The position numbers and the translations under genes are program-made. DNA of 64,000 nucleotides from Liolophura sinensis (lineage: Eukaryota; Mollusca; Polyplacophora; Chitonida; Chitonidae): NCBI RefSeq assembly GCF_032854445.1, contig NC_088298.1, forward strand, positions 12,759,504-12,823,503, read 5' to 3'. Below the pieces are notes generated by a model. It was given only the letters and a program-made list of their open reading frames with translations. It did no database searches and had not been told where the DNA came from. Positions 1 to 12,555 of this stretch are shown in pieces; the stretch's first letter is position 1; each line of letters starts with the position of its first letter.

Positions 1-1390
1 TCGCTATCTTAAGTTGTATCGCGGCGGTTTACATTAGCACAGAGAAGGATAATATATCCAGTTCACACCAGCTTGGCTTAATTGATCTCGCCACGCTAAC
101 CGCGCTTCCTGCAAACATAAGCTACTGATAACAAACCTGACAGCTATTATGTTAAAAAATGTTGTGTTTCCTAAACGCGGACGATAGGTATCCTATGACT
201 GGTTAAGGCACTTTTCTCTCAGATACTGAAAGCGTATTTTCATAAGTCATCTAGAATGTTTAGCTAACCTGTTGGAGAAAAACGAGGCTGGTGTGATTTA
301 AGGACAGATATGGCAACAACCAATAAGAGAGTGTACCTTACCCTTTATGTCAATCGGGTCAGGCGTCTGGACTGATGTCCAACAAGATTTACCTAATATC
401 TCCGGTAAATGATTTCCACACGTGAATCAGGATTGTGCGTTCGATGTATCTTCAGCCTGGCGATAAAGTGGCCCCGATGCTCGGTCAGCTGACCTCAGGT
501 CGGGAGACTCTCGGACACTTTCGGAACTCTCCGAAGTTACACTTCATAAATCACTGCAGGACTTTCAAAGAGAGTGTAGGGAAGGTCACTCTAACTAACT
601 TATGAAAATACGCTTTTCACATTTTTGTTTCTTTGTTTTTTAATATTGCAACGTTTGACTTGCCATACTCACCCAAGGTGCAGCTCAGTTCTATTTTATT
701 GTGCAAGTTTCGACTTGAAAGTGTGTGCTCAAACCCATGATTAATCTCATGTGTCACAAAGAGCTGCATAAAATTCACGATATTTCTGCTGAATTGTGTG
801 AACCACGTGGGTTTGTTTGTCCCTCGGCTAGGAAATCTTGCTAATGTCCACTCGAAACAACTATCTCGCTCATACATGATATAGTATAAATCTGTAGGTT
901 TTTCACACGTTTCTGTCTGAATCTAAGACATGAAAACAAATCTATATGGTCTACTAGCATATCTGTCTTTACCCTTTGGGTTTATGGCACTTATAATTTT
1001 GTTTGTTAACCTACACAATGCCGTGATATGGAAATCATCATAGCACCTGATACAAACTCCCCATTTCTAACTGTCTGTCGATAGAAGAGTGGTTGAAATC
1101 TGTCCTGCAACTAGGAGGCACATTACATGCACTCTAATTACCAGTTATAAAGCCCTCGCGCTCTAGCTATTGGTCATTTGTGAGGTTGAGCTTGGTGACA
1201 ATGAGCGGTCGTCGACGCTCATGTGGCCGCTTACTCATTCCAACATTTGTTGTTTTCCGCCAATGTGGTGTGCATACATGTAGCAGAGCATTCGCCATTG
1301 ACTTGCACTGGTGGCTCACGTGAAGATTGCGACGAAGATTTGACGCTTCTAGACCTGACTTCAGTGAGATTGACACATTCGTCTAAGTGA
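1..1390. other. Intergenic, nothing recognised
   Basis: Short open frames occur on both strands here, but none shows family motifs, splice-site support or low-complexity structure. I see no RNA gene or mobile element. Confidence 0.5.
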
Positions 1391-1471
1391 GAATGCCATA
1401 GTCTAGTGGTTAGAGGCGCTAGCCATTCTATGAGTAGGACACATCATGTATGGGTTGGAACCCGCATTTGG
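1391..1471 (+). repeat. tRNA-like SINE head or tRNA relic
   Basis: The stretch has an A-box-like TAGTGGTTAGAGGCGC and a B-box-like GGTTGGAACCC about 50 bp apart, the spacing of internal Pol III promoters. No complete cloverleaf can be drawn, so this is more likely a SINE head or tRNA-derived relic than a tRNA gene. Confidence 0.35.
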
Positions 1472-1609
1472 AAATGAAATTTGTGGTTTCACTAAACCAC
1501 TTTTACTTTTTACCTTGGCGAGGGTAATCCAGGGACATAAATCACAAAATAATTTAAGCAACTATTTTTATAAATCCCTCCCTAGATCTAAGAAATCAGC
1601 TCACTTAAT

Positions 1610-2430
1610 ATCCTGGGTTGATTCCACAAAGTTAACGTCAAAATTTGAAGATTTTACTTTATTGCCCACAAAAAAGTCGTATACCCGCGGAAGGTTGCCA
1701 TATAACAGATTTATCACCATAAAGAGCATTTTTGAGAGGTGAAACTGAGGAAAACTGATGGTTATAAACTCGTTACATGACAACTTTCCGCGGGTAAACT
1801 GTTGGGTGAAGTGATGTTCACCAGGCCAATCCAACTGCTTGCCAGGAGTTATCTCCCTTTGCGTTTTTTTTTTTTTGTAGGCAATAAAATAAAATCTTTA
1901 AATCTTTACAGTTCGCTTAGGTATTGAAGTATAGAGCCATCCGGCGTCGAAAGAAGGTTGTAATCCATGTAATTTTTGTATTAATATTATTCTTCATTGA
2001 CTGTATCGTACAGTTAATAAATGTCAGAGCTGTCATATGTTCTTGTCGATGGTGGCGAAGCTACGTCATCACAGTCACTCATCAGCTGATTTAGGTCTGT
2101 CAAGGTCAGTATTAGGCCTAGGGCAAATCAAATGAAGACAAGACGACAGAATACTGTGACAGATGTGATTCTGGCAATTTTGATTTCAGAAGAGAAGATG
2201 TCGATTTGGATAACGATACGGATGGTACAGTACTCAGTAGGAAAAATCTCTGCACTCAACACTCAGTCTGCTCGCCTCGCCTTGACTTCAAGGATATATC
2301 CACGCGTGAGGCCTTGACTCCAAACTGATGTACCTCCGGTGGCCCGTCATATTCGGTCTTGTGTGTTTGGCATTTCAACCAATCAAATCAATAGAATTTT
2401 CTCTGAATGGTGATAAATGTATATATATAA
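1610..2430. repeat. Old interspersed repeat with internal hairpin
   Basis: Parts of this stretch recur elsewhere in the window. Roughly 1683-1950 resembles 25933-26087 in the same orientation. Roughly 2262-2425 resembles the reverse complement of 25140-25395; shared strings include GAATATGACGGG and ACATTTATCACCATTC. Inside it, 1683-1720 and 1758-1795 form imperfect 38-bp inverted arms beginning ACCCGCGGAA. The order and orientation of the blocks differ between the two loci, so this is a rearranged or composite element. No transposase was recognised. Confidence 0.5.
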
Positions 2431-2523
2431 ATACGAACAGTTTATGCATTTTGTCCATATAAGTATATACTGGTTTTACAATGGCACATATTTACTAGCC
2501 TATGTGAGCTGGCAATCACGCAT

Positions 2524-2735
2524 GTAATACCACTGCGTGTGGTACCGGTACCATTGCATGTGATACCACTGCGTGTGGTACCATTGCATATTATACCACT
2601 CCGTGTGACGTCACTGCATGTGATACCACTCCGTGTGATACCACTCCGTGTGACGTCACTGTACGTGATACCACTGCGTGTGATACCACTCCATGTGATA
2701 AAATTACATATGGTACCATTGTATGTACTACCTAT
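2524..2735 (+). repeat. 15-bp minisatellite with CRE-like palindromes
   Basis: About 14 degenerate copies of a 15-bp unit like TACCACTGCGTGTGA. Because 15 is a multiple of three, a frame stays open through it (2539-2808, a repetitive V-I-P-L-R-V peptide); this is a by-product of the period. The palindrome TGACGTCA occurs at 2606-2613 and 2651-2658. Confidence 0.7.
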
Positions 2736-5289
2736 AAAACCCGACAGAAAACCCTTGTATGGGTATCATTCAGAAACACAATCTCCTTCTAAATATTCGG
2801 GGCCATAAAGCATGATAAAATTCTCAGTCATTAGCAAGCAAACGCCGACCATAAAGACATTTCGTCACAGTTCAGTGAAATGGACGCAAATCTATCGCGT
2901 AACACCAGCACTTAACGCATTCACTGATTACAGGGGAATAATCATTCAAATTGGTTATATAAGGTTCTCTGTGTTAGATACACTGAAATTCTCTGTAACG
3001 TCTGTAAGTATTATTATTGGGGTTTAATTTCAACGAAAAGGGTTACAGCACGCCATTAACATATTGTATTATATTTCTAAAATGCTAGAAGAGATTGTGT
3101 TACTACAGCATAATATTATGGTATGCACAGCGTAACATCCCTTTAGACGAACAGGGGCACTCTGTTGGAATATCAGAAAAGGTCTGTCAACTATAATGAG
3201 ATAATAGCTTCTAACAATAGTACTGTCTAGTCCGCCACCAGTCAAAATATATCTTATTCTGTCAATTTAATAGACTTGTTTAGAGTGTACTCCGACAAGA
3301 GGCCAACACGATGTACAAATGTACAATCTAAATTACTGAACAGTGAGGTTACATGCACAGTATAAAAACTCTCACAGATGGCCAAGGGTGCGATCCGTGA
3401 CCAGGTTGTTACCGACGTTTACCTTTCATTCTGTAGGACACGCGAGGTACGGGTTCGAACCTGGCTTTGGGCAGGGAAGTTGTAGATTTAGCTGCCATCA
3501 TTGATCATGGTCTTTGGTGACAAAACGCGAGCAAGGAGATTCGTTTGACAGTTTGCGCTGTCTAACGTTCATTGAAGACCATTCATCTTCGGACAATACG
3601 ACTAGTATATATGTGCCTGTCACACGTGAGAATGTCCGTCAGTAACTAGTCAAAGGTCGGCCGTTTAGATCAGGCAATTCGGTTACCTCCGTTCATAAAA
3701 CTGAGCCGTATCGTATCAATACTTGAGCACAGCGTTAAACAATAATCAAATAAAAAAATGACCATGGCAACCCTTGTTATAGGGTGAATTATACTAATCT
3801 AGCCTAAGCTCGTCAGTCATGAAGGGTGCACCTGTACTCCTGGTCTCGATTTGGGGTGTCCTAGACAGAGCACTAACCAAGCCAATACGTTATTTAAACT
3901 GAAAAATAATCTTGTGCACGGTATACACGTACAAAGACGCCAAATGCTAAATGGCATTGCGAATTGGTATTAGAACAAAATCAACCGCATCTATTATACA
4001 AGGCTTAAGGGTAAAATACAGAACAGCAATTTAAATGCATCTGTGCATATACTTAAAATGAACTCACCATTGGGTTGTGCTTCCTGATAATTTTGCTGTT
4101 AGTCGGTGTAAATTTCAGGAGAGACCGTTATCTTGCCAAGCATCTGCTCCTTAATGTTCCTTAATCCTCTTAATACCTGTCCTTCAAGATACTGCTTTGT
4201 CAGCTGCTACCGATGTAAGAAAAAAGTAGTTTGATGGGTTATGAGATAGCTAAACCATGAATACATCACGTGTATAATACATACCTGGGAGAGTACATAA
4301 ACACCAAGTTTGACTAAATCAGGTCTTTGTCATGTAAATATAAGGCTGTGAACTGCCTCCGGTAATGTGTCGGTAAATGACATCAGCTTAAATCACCCAG
4401 GGAACATGCATTAAAAGGAAAACAAGTTTTATATTTGTAGAGGTACGGCTTAAGGTGTTTGTTATTATTATATATGCTAAAGTAAGAGACAGCACCTGAG
4501 TATATGTTTATGTCTACTGAAAGACTGCCATTCAAAGTATCTTAAAAGTATTTTCCGTATAATATTCTATGCACTGGCAGATAAAAGTTGTGAACTTCGG
4601 CGATCAAGGCCAAAGTGAAAGATACGGTTTTCTCGGAAATTGGACATGCTGAAAAAGTATTTCTTCCACTTGAACTGTTGACACAGTAGGCCTACTGGAA
4701 CAAAGAACTCCAGCCACCCTTTTCAAATAGTCTAGCTGCAGATACACGACCAAGGTATTCTTGGTTCAGGAAGTAGCCTCAGGGGAGGTTGTGCTGGTGG
4801 AATGTTTAGAAAATTATAAATAGCATTGTTGTACAGATGGATTCATGCTCAATTCTGAAACAAATGGAAATAAATCTAAGTACCACAGAGGCTGATCTAG
4901 ACATTCGACTGTTCCTGGATTTTGTGCTTCTATTTTGAAGCGGTGGCTTCTAAGATCAAAGCACTGCCGACCTAACTATCGCGGACGTCAGACATTTTTA
5001 ACTAATTTTAGGCGTTGCCCGGTGACATGCCACCTTCTCAATCCCATAAACCTTCGGCATCCCTAATGAATTTTGGACTGACTGTAATATTTGTTAATTA
5101 GAAACTGCTGACTAAACGCTAAGATGCACGACAAAAATGTATTTGAGGAGATAAATGCAGTTTGGGCCGATAAGGTATGCTGTATTACACGACTTGTAAA
5201 TCAACTGATTTTATTTTATTTTTATTGGAAATTCCCAATGAGATCAGTGCAAATGATTTCTGTCAGTGAATGCTGTCAATGAGTGCTTA
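2736..5289. other. Intergenic, nothing recognised
   Basis: There is no supported gene. A B-box-like GGTTCGAACC near 3450 suggests another worn tRNA-derived head at about 3391-3470, without a clear body. Confidence 0.45.
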
Positions 5290-6835
5290 TGCTTATAACA
5301 CAACACTGACACCAGACGTGACACCCCGCCGAGTGACACAACACGACACGACATTGGCACCAGAAATGGCATCGCGCCAAGTCATGCCGCATTGGCGCCA
5401 GACATGACACGCCTCCCAGTCACACAACACTGACTGCCCAGACATGACACTCTGTCAAGTCAGACAACATTGGCGCCAGGCATGACACCTTGCCGAGTCA
5501 CATAACTGACAGCAGAACTGACACCCCACTTATTTAGTCACTCCGCTTCGATGGCTCAACGGTTAGAGCGTCCGCCTTAAAGTCGGGAAACCCGGAATCA
5601 AACCCGGATCGGGTCAAACCAAGGCTGAAAATGGTACTTTCTGCTGCATCGCTAGGCGCTCATAACTGGCAGATGTATGGTGTCATGTATGGTTTCAGTG
5701 TTGTATGACTCGTCGTGGTGTCATGTCTGGTGTCAGTGTTGTGTGACTAGAGGTTAGAGCAAGGAAACAGGATTGGTTGGTCCGGTATCAGTATAATCAG
5801 TATAATCATTATAATATAACTGGCTAGGGTGTCATGTTTGCTGCCGTCCTGATGCCTCAGGGACAGGCATGATTGACGGCATGGACTCGCCCTGCCACAA
5901 GAAGGCACTATATACCTACCTTGTCGTCATATGACTGAAAAAGTGTTAAGGACGACGTTAAAACCGAAGCACACATACCCCACCCAGTTACAAAACAGTG
6001 AGTCCATACAAGACACCCCAACTTTTCATACAACACTGACACCTAACATGACACACCACCCTTTCACACAACACTGACACCTAACATGACACACCACCCT
6101 TTCACACAACACTGGCACCTAACATGACACACCACACTTTCACACAACACTGACACCTAACATGACACACCACCATTTCACACAACACTGACCCCTAACA
6201 TGGCACATCACCCTTTCATACAACACTGATAATTCACACATGACACACTTTACAGTCACACAGCACTGACACTAGGCAGGAATCACCACCCAGTTACACA
6301 CGAGTGACACCAGACACGACACCCCACCCATGCACCTAACACTGACAATTCAGGCATGACACACCACACAGATACATGTCACCGAAAATTCAGATAAGAC
6401 AGCCCCTCCCGTCACACAACGCTGACACCACATATGACACACCGCCCAGGCATACAGCACTAACAATTCAAACATGACACACCAGACAGTTACAGAGTAC
6501 TTACACTAGAAATGACACCCCGCCCAGTCACACAGCATTGACAGTTAAGACATCACATACCACCCACTCACACAACAGTGACACCAGACAGTGACCCCTA
6601 GAGACAAAAGACATGACACCCCCGACACACAATGCTGACATCAGACATGACACACCATACAGTTACACAACACTGACAAAATAAATGACACCCTGTCCAA
6701 TCATACAAAACTGACACCCGACTTGACAACACACGCAGTCACACAACAGTCAAACAACACTGACACCAGACGTGACATACCATCCAGTAACACAGAAACA
6801 CAACAGCTGAGTCACACAACACTGACATAACACTG
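5290..6835 (+). repeat. Degenerate 38-bp tandem array split by a SINE
   Basis: The unit is about 38 bp, containing CACACAACACTGACACC followed by a MYATGACACACC-type half. Copies at 6061-6180 are almost exact with period 38; others are diverged. The array occupies about 5290-5530 and 5985-6835 and is interrupted by a SINE-like element at 5541-5985. Confidence 0.75.
5541..5985 (+). mobile_element. SINE family B-like element with variant head and foreign insert
   Basis: The tRNA-like head (ATGGCTCAACGGTTAGAGCG, later GGAATCAAACCCGG) differs from other family B copies, but the 3' end with GTCGTCATATGACTGAAAAA and ACGACGTTAAAACC is the shared family B tail. Between them, 5672-5752 is an inverted copy of two 38-bp units of the surrounding minisatellite. 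Confidence 0.6.
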
Positions 6836-6904
6836 TGAATCATGCTACGAACGCACAGTTCCTGTCGGCGTCAATTTTCAGACTTGTCTACATGTATCGC
6901 CGTT

Positions 6905-7178
6905 TGGTGAGTGAGTGAGTGCTTGGGGCTTAACGTAGTACTCAACAATTTTTCAGTCATATGACGACGAAGGAATCATTAGGGTGCATGTACGTGTAAT
7001 GTGCCTCCTTGTTGCAGGACGGAAGCACTATCCCCTTCATGCTGAACGCCAAGCGAGGAAGTTACAACTTCCTCTTTTTTAAAGTCTTAGGTGTGACTCG
7101 ATCAAGGCTTGATCCTGGATCTACCGGTCCCGAAGCGGACGCTCTACCAACTGTGCTATCCGGGCCGGGTATCGCCGT
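6905..7178 (-). mobile_element. SINE family B copy, internally deleted
   Basis: Read on the minus strand it starts with the tRNA-like head CCGGCCCGGATAGCACAGTT and ends with ACTCACTCACTC. Compared with the full copy at 20618-20975 it lacks about 90 bp in the middle. Short open frames at 7009-7315 lie in it and in its flank and are not genes. Confidence 0.8.
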
Positions 7179-7179
7179 T

Positions 7180-8370
7180 TGGTTATTACTGGCTAAGCAA
7201 AATGTGCCCAATTATACCTAATACAATCTTGATGTTGGCCTGTGCGTGCTATTTCCGTGTAATATGTAACACTACATCTATCGTAAAGACAGCCCATGTA
7301 GCGCAGGTTTTGTGAACGTATTGCTCCGGCGTGTTATGAAAAAGCTTCAAGTGCTGTTTCTTTGGCTGGTGAAGGTGCGTCATATATGCTGGTGCAGACT
7401 GGGATGAGAACATGTTTTTGAGTTCAGACGAAATCAAGTGAAGACATCAGCAGCTTTCTGACTGACAGCTTTTCTTCAGCAGCGTCGTATCATTTCAAAA
7501 GGTCTTATTAAACCTGTTATCATTCATGACAAATTGCATCGCTACATGAAAGACTCACAGTAATAGAATCCCACACCCTGGCGTTTTATTTTTCAAGTCA
7601 CAGGGCAATTGAAACGTTAGCCATCCGTTTAGTACCTTTTAAAAGAACAACATACGCTGACACGAGGCGTTTCTTTTCACTGTTTTGTCGAAGAGAAGCA
7701 GCTGTTGAGATCGTTTGATTTCAAAGTTTCACTGATAAACATGTGAAATCCAGAATTTCCGATCGGATAAGAGAGATAGTAATACACACAAAGAGATCTT
7801 TACAATCTGCTCTTGAAATAAAAACACATGAAATAGTGGCACAGAAATTCAGACGTTTCGCAAATGACATTTTACCCCAGCAAATGAATATGCTCTCAGT
7901 GCCCAAATTAATTCACAGATGAAATTCTAAATTCTGCACCGATTTCATACAAGATTAGATGTCAAGTGTGGGACTTTTTATCTTTTAAATATTGTCTCTT
8001 AATTTCACTGATTCTGTTAATATTTTATTCTGTATCAAATGCAAGCCATCAAGGCTTGTCGTTTAACATCAATCAATAACCATTATAAGAGTTACTGGTA
8101 TTACATGTCTAAGATTATGTAGAATGCGGAAGAGGGTATTGGGTCGCGACAGTACATATTCCACTCAAGTCCCTTTTATCACCACTATTGGCCTTGAGCT
8201 TAAATTTAAATATCGATTTGTTACTGTTTCAATAGCATATGTGGATATCATCAGCCATATTGATAAGTTATAACATAGGCCACAAAGCTTCAATTTCCTC
8301 ATATTTAAACCTATACACATGTTTCTTTATTCGAAGACTAAATACTGTATATTTGACTCTCGACAAATAT
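7180..8370. other. Intergenic, nothing recognised
   Basis: AT-rich sequence with short random open frames only. No splice-supported exon, RNA gene or repeat was seen. Confidence 0.45.
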
Positions 8371-8371
8371 T

Positions 8372-8672
8372 GCCACTTCTGTCATATGACGACGAAGGAA
8401 TCCTTAGAGTGCATGTAATGTGCCTCCTTGTTACAGGAAGGATTTCCACCGCTCTTTTATCTAGTGCTGCTTTACTGAGACGAAGGCACGTAAGGTGGCC
8501 CCTCCGAGCCATTATGCTGATACGGGTCAACCAGTCGTTGCACTATCCCCTTCATGCCGAACGCCAAGAAGTTACAACTTCCTCTTTTAAAGTCTTAGGT
8601 GTGACTCGACCCAGGATTGACCCTGTTTCCGCTGCTCTACCAGCTGTGCTATCGGGGCCAGTCCGTGCCTCA
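8372..8672 (-). mobile_element. SINE family B copy, 3' tail truncated
   Basis: On the minus strand the element runs from the head (AGCACAGCTGGTAGAGC) to the GTCATATGAC motif. A 128-codon open frame on the opposite strand (8319-8705) is read entirely across this SINE and is rejected as a gene. Confidence 0.75.
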
Positions 8673-8702
8673 AGAAGACACAATATTTGTATACACACTG
8701 AA

Positions 8703-8766
8703 TGACTCCTCGTCGTCATATGACTGAAAAATTGTTAACGACGACGTTAAATCTCAAGCATACATG
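8703..8766 (+). mobile_element. SINE family B 3' fragment
   Basis: Only the tail GTCGTCATATGACTGAAAAA and the ACGACGTTAAATC end are present. It lies about 30 bp from the oppositely oriented copy at 8372-8672, giving a head-to-head pair. Confidence 0.7.
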
Positions 8767-8769
8767 GGT

Positions 8770-10640
8770 ACATATACTTTAAAAACTGCACATAAAAATG
8801 CAAACTAAAGATATACACGAATGTCTCGTAGGTTGTTGGGCTCATTGCTTCCTGACTATAGTTTCTGAAGATTTAATAATTTCTGCGCTGACTGCAGGTA
8901 ATTCAAGCGACGCCTGAAAGTAAGAGGGTGTGATATGAGTGAACGCGAACATAGAGGCAACAAGCAGCCGGAGGGCCAACAGGGGAGAGAAACCAGTGAG
9001 CGATGAAAGCGCACAGGCCAGTGGCCTGCGAAAAATTGTTTCGTGACAATTTTATCAGGGCAATTAATAGAGCGCGAGAGACCATCAGTGGCAGTAAAAA
9101 ACAACAGAGGAAGTCTAATGAAGGAAATGCAAGGCATTCAACAAATATGTGAATCCGCGGTTGAAGAACACATTGAGCAATTGGGGAGATGGAGAAATCA
9201 AAATTCCAGCGGTAGACAAATTTGGCATTTTTCGGTATAACACTGAAATCGAAATACAGGGCTACTTAGAAACTTCAGGTCGAGGTGAGCCACAGAGGTT
9301 TGAAGGAAAGCTTCCTACGTTGAATTATATTCTGTACCCACTATGCCATGGGAGCACGGAAATGTAGATTTCCAAGAGGTACATGTAGTCCAAGCTTTGT
9401 CATAAAATGGGGACTAGACGTCAAATATCTAGTAGTCAGGGGTTAGAATCAGTCAGAGGGTTGGTAGGTAATACATTACCTACAAATCAGATGAACGCGT
9501 TAGAATAAAATCTTACCTGGGATAAATTAACAAGGATCGGTGTTTCACCTGGTCCATGTGAGCATTCACCAATTATCACAATGTCGTCGCCGCTCTCTTT
9601 TCACTCTCTATGCTGTAAATCTTGTTTAGCAGCCAACAATTCACAAACCTTGCAGGTGCCCTCTACAGGCTACAGTAAGAAGCAAACCCCCTCATCCTCG
9701 ACCAGAAATCCACTTTCTAAGTTGAATGGTAGTCACCAATTCGCCAGGCGTACATGCCCAATGGTCGAATGGTCTGGACGGTTGGCATGATTTGTTGCAT
9801 GGCTCTGAAATCGCTGGTTCGAAAGCCGCAGTGGTCACTATCAATTCCAGCACTACAATCTGTTCAATATCCTGAAAGTGCTATCCTTAATTAAAGATAA
9901 TGCTGCTACCTTCTAGGTTAGGTTGGTATGTCGTCAGACAAATGAAAACGGGCACCCTCGACCAAGCTTATGTGGCAACGCTTTACTAGTCTGAAACCCT
10001 TTGTATTCAGGTACCTAAATGTCCCTGCCCGATGGCGATGTCACCGGAAATAAGCAGCCACTTGACTTGTTTCAATTTTCATGTAGGAAGAATACAGATC
10101 ATGGTTTAATGTTGATCTTCCTTGAAAGCCAGATTCGTCATGTGTAGGAGATTATCACGATTTGGTCAAAAGACGACTCCTGTCCCTGTGAAACAGTTTG
10201 CAAAGGAATGGGTCAAAAGCAAGCATCCTGGAATACGCACGTAAGGTCTCGGAATTCTGACAGGTCCTTGTCTCACTGCCAGACTGATTGCTATACAACT
10301 TTTCGTTGTATGTTCTTTCAGATGTACCTGTAAAAAGCGGGTACGCACGTTCATCGACCCCTGTAGCGAAACATGGGCACAGCCAGGGACCATGATGCGT
10401 ACAGGTTGAGAGTCACGTTCGGTGATAAACCGTTTCCAAGGAATTTTGTTATGCTAAACACCGCCGACGAGAGCGAAGAGTAACAGTCACATCAGCTACA
10501 GTTCATGGCAGAGACAGATATACAGATTGTCTCAGCTAGATTGATAGATGTCGAATATAATATAATATGGGCAAAGAAAATATCTTGGGTGTTTGCCAAA
10601 ATCTGTTAAAATCAACACTGCCTGCTCTCATCGAAGAAGT
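8770..10640. other. Intergenic, unassigned open stretches
   Basis: Two short segments read like protein but match no family I know. On the plus strand 9043-9240 contains E-S-A-V-E-E-H-I-E-Q-L-G-R-W. On the minus strand about 9530-9600 contains D-I-V-I-I-G-E-C-S-H-G. Neither has a start, splice support or a long frame, and they may be transposon relics. A B-box-like GGTTCGAAAGCC near 9820 suggests another worn tRNA-derived head. Confidence 0.35.
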
Positions 10641-10643
10641 TTC

Positions 10644-10781
10644 TTATTTTTTTAATTATTTATTTATCTGATTGGTGCTTTATGTCGCAGTCAGTACTAT
10701 TTCACTTATACGACGGTGGTCAGCATTATGGTACATGGGAACATACAGTGGCAGGCTAATTACTTTACCCTAGAGGCCCCC
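10644..10781 (-). mobile_element. SINE family A, internally deleted
   Basis: The 3' part (reverse of GTGAAATA...ATAAATAAAT) is diverged, and the end AGAGGCCCC near 10780 matches the family A head. The middle is missing. Confidence 0.55.
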
Positions 10782-10873
10782 AAACTGGTTTCTGTCGTAA
10801 CTATCAAGGCAAGAATAGCCATGCAAGACATACGATGTAAACAACGGTACAGATATAATCGTCTACATCAAAA

Positions 10874-11110
10874 TTTATTTATTTAATTATTTGATTGATG
10901 TTTTACGCCGTTCTCAAAAATATTTCACTTAAACGACGGCGGCCAGCATTATGGTAGGAGGAAATCGCGCAGAGCCCGGGGGAAATCCACGATCATCCGC
11001 AGGTAGGCCAGCATGAGCTGGACTTGAACTCAAAGCGACCGCATTGGTGATAGACTCCTGGGTCATTACGCTGCGCTAGTGCGCTAACCAACTGAGCCAC
11101 AGAGGCCCCC
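10874..11110 (-). mobile_element. SINE family A, near full length, with target duplication
   Basis: Read on the minus strand: a tRNA-derived head with GTGGCTCAGTTGGTTAGCGC and B box GTTCAAGTCC, a body with CATAATGCTGGCCGCCGTCG, the tail motif with TTACGCC-type end, and an (AAAT)n tail. Flanking copies of TCTACATCAAAA at 10862-10873 and 11112-11123 form a 12-bp target-site duplication, so both ends of the insertion are defined. Confidence 0.9.
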
Positions 11111-11123
11111 ATCTACATCAAAA

Positions 11124-12555
11124 AATGTACGGGGAAGCAAATCCTATAATTAAATGATGCAGTTTGTACGCCTGAGATGCTCATTTTCACAAACACTACT
11201 GCAGTAGTGTATTTGAGCTGTCCGACAAAATCTTGAGCGTGTATTCGCCTGATTTCAACAAAGGGAAATAAAGGGTGTGCCCCTTAAGCAAACGACAATT
11301 CGTCGCTTTGAACTTTTCGCCGCTATAGTTGGGTAAGACAGTATTTTAGGAATTCGGAGTAAAGCTCTCTTCCACTGTACTCTGGTCAGAATCGCAAATA
11401 GTCTTGTACTCGTTGCATTCTGAAAAGTTGAAAATGAAAGCTTTTGTAGGTGTGCGCTTGGTGTGCACGTGGCTGAGATTCAGTCTACGTGGGACCCAGC
11501 AGATAGTGGTTTGTGCCAAAAGAGCTGAACACAGCAGATGATCGTAGTATCTCTGTGGACGAAATGAATGACACACTTTCTTAAAAGCTCCCCCCCCCCC
11601 CCACAAAAAAACCCAAAAAAATAAATAAATAAAACGCCGGAAAAGGCAGTGCTCAACGCCATTGACGACCCAGAAATTAAGAAAAGACTTAACTATTGCT
11701 TGTACAAAGCACTTGAGCTGACAGAAAAAATACAGAGGATGAAATGCTCAGTATAGATAAGTCAAAGCCTTCAATCTGATGAAAATGAAAATACAGTGCT
11801 CTCCGGGCCTGGAAACGACAGCATAAGGACATTAACCCCTCTCTAAAAGGCGATACTGTAAGAGTGAAAGTAGAGTGTTAAGAAAGAAATCCCGACGCAG
11901 TTTGTCGGCTTCATTACCTTCTTACAAAGATGTCTAGACAACACAGATCGTGACTCCCTGTGTATAGTTCATGGTCCAGTTCAGTGAGCTTGTAATGGTG
12001 TGAGTATCCTTCTGCGCATTTCGTTACATCTGATGTAGTCAGGCGTGACGTTTAACCACATCTAATAAAATATTGTCAATACCTAGAGCGGAAAAAAACA
12101 ACATAAGAAGTAGTTGAGATGTAAGTTTAAACATACGTACATGCTATACACATTCAGTGCAGTATCGGTGTATAATATTTGATGCATTTTTAAAAAATCG
12201 TAACGAACGAACGCAACTAACGAACCCGAGTGAATAAAAAAAGATTCCGGCCATGAAGCATTTTTCTATAAACTTCACGACGTCAATTCTGTAGACTTGC
12301 AATGGAATGACAGGTGTAAGATGGTGTCTTCCACTGAGATGTTCCTGGTGCGTGCCTATTGACTCGCTCTCCATGTACATTGAAGCCACTCTCCAATGTA
12401 AATTGACCTCTGAAAATGACAAAAGGGCGACTTAAAATGGCAAAACTCTATGAAGACTTATTTTCATTTTGTAAACTTATTTGGAAAGTTGCAAGAGGAG
12501 ATCTAATGAAAAAAATCTACTTTTGTGTTCCACTCACTGTCATAAACTAACTAAA
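11124..12555. other. Intergenic, nothing recognised
   Basis: No supported gene. A run of 13 C (11590-11602) followed by A-rich sequence and (AAAT)n is a likely slippage site or SINE tail relic. Confidence 0.45.

Noticed and set aside
2116-2320. A cysteine- and aspartate-rich open frame without ATG (E-Y-C-D-R-C-D-S-G-N)
   Set aside because: It lies in the interspersed repeat whose end recurs at 25.1-25.4 kb, has no start or splice support, and matches no family.
5290-6835. CRISPR-like repeat array
   Set aside because: Units abut without unique spacers and the context is eukaryotic; it is a minisatellite.
8319-8705. 128-codon plus-strand open frame
   Set aside because: It is antisense read-through of a family B SINE.
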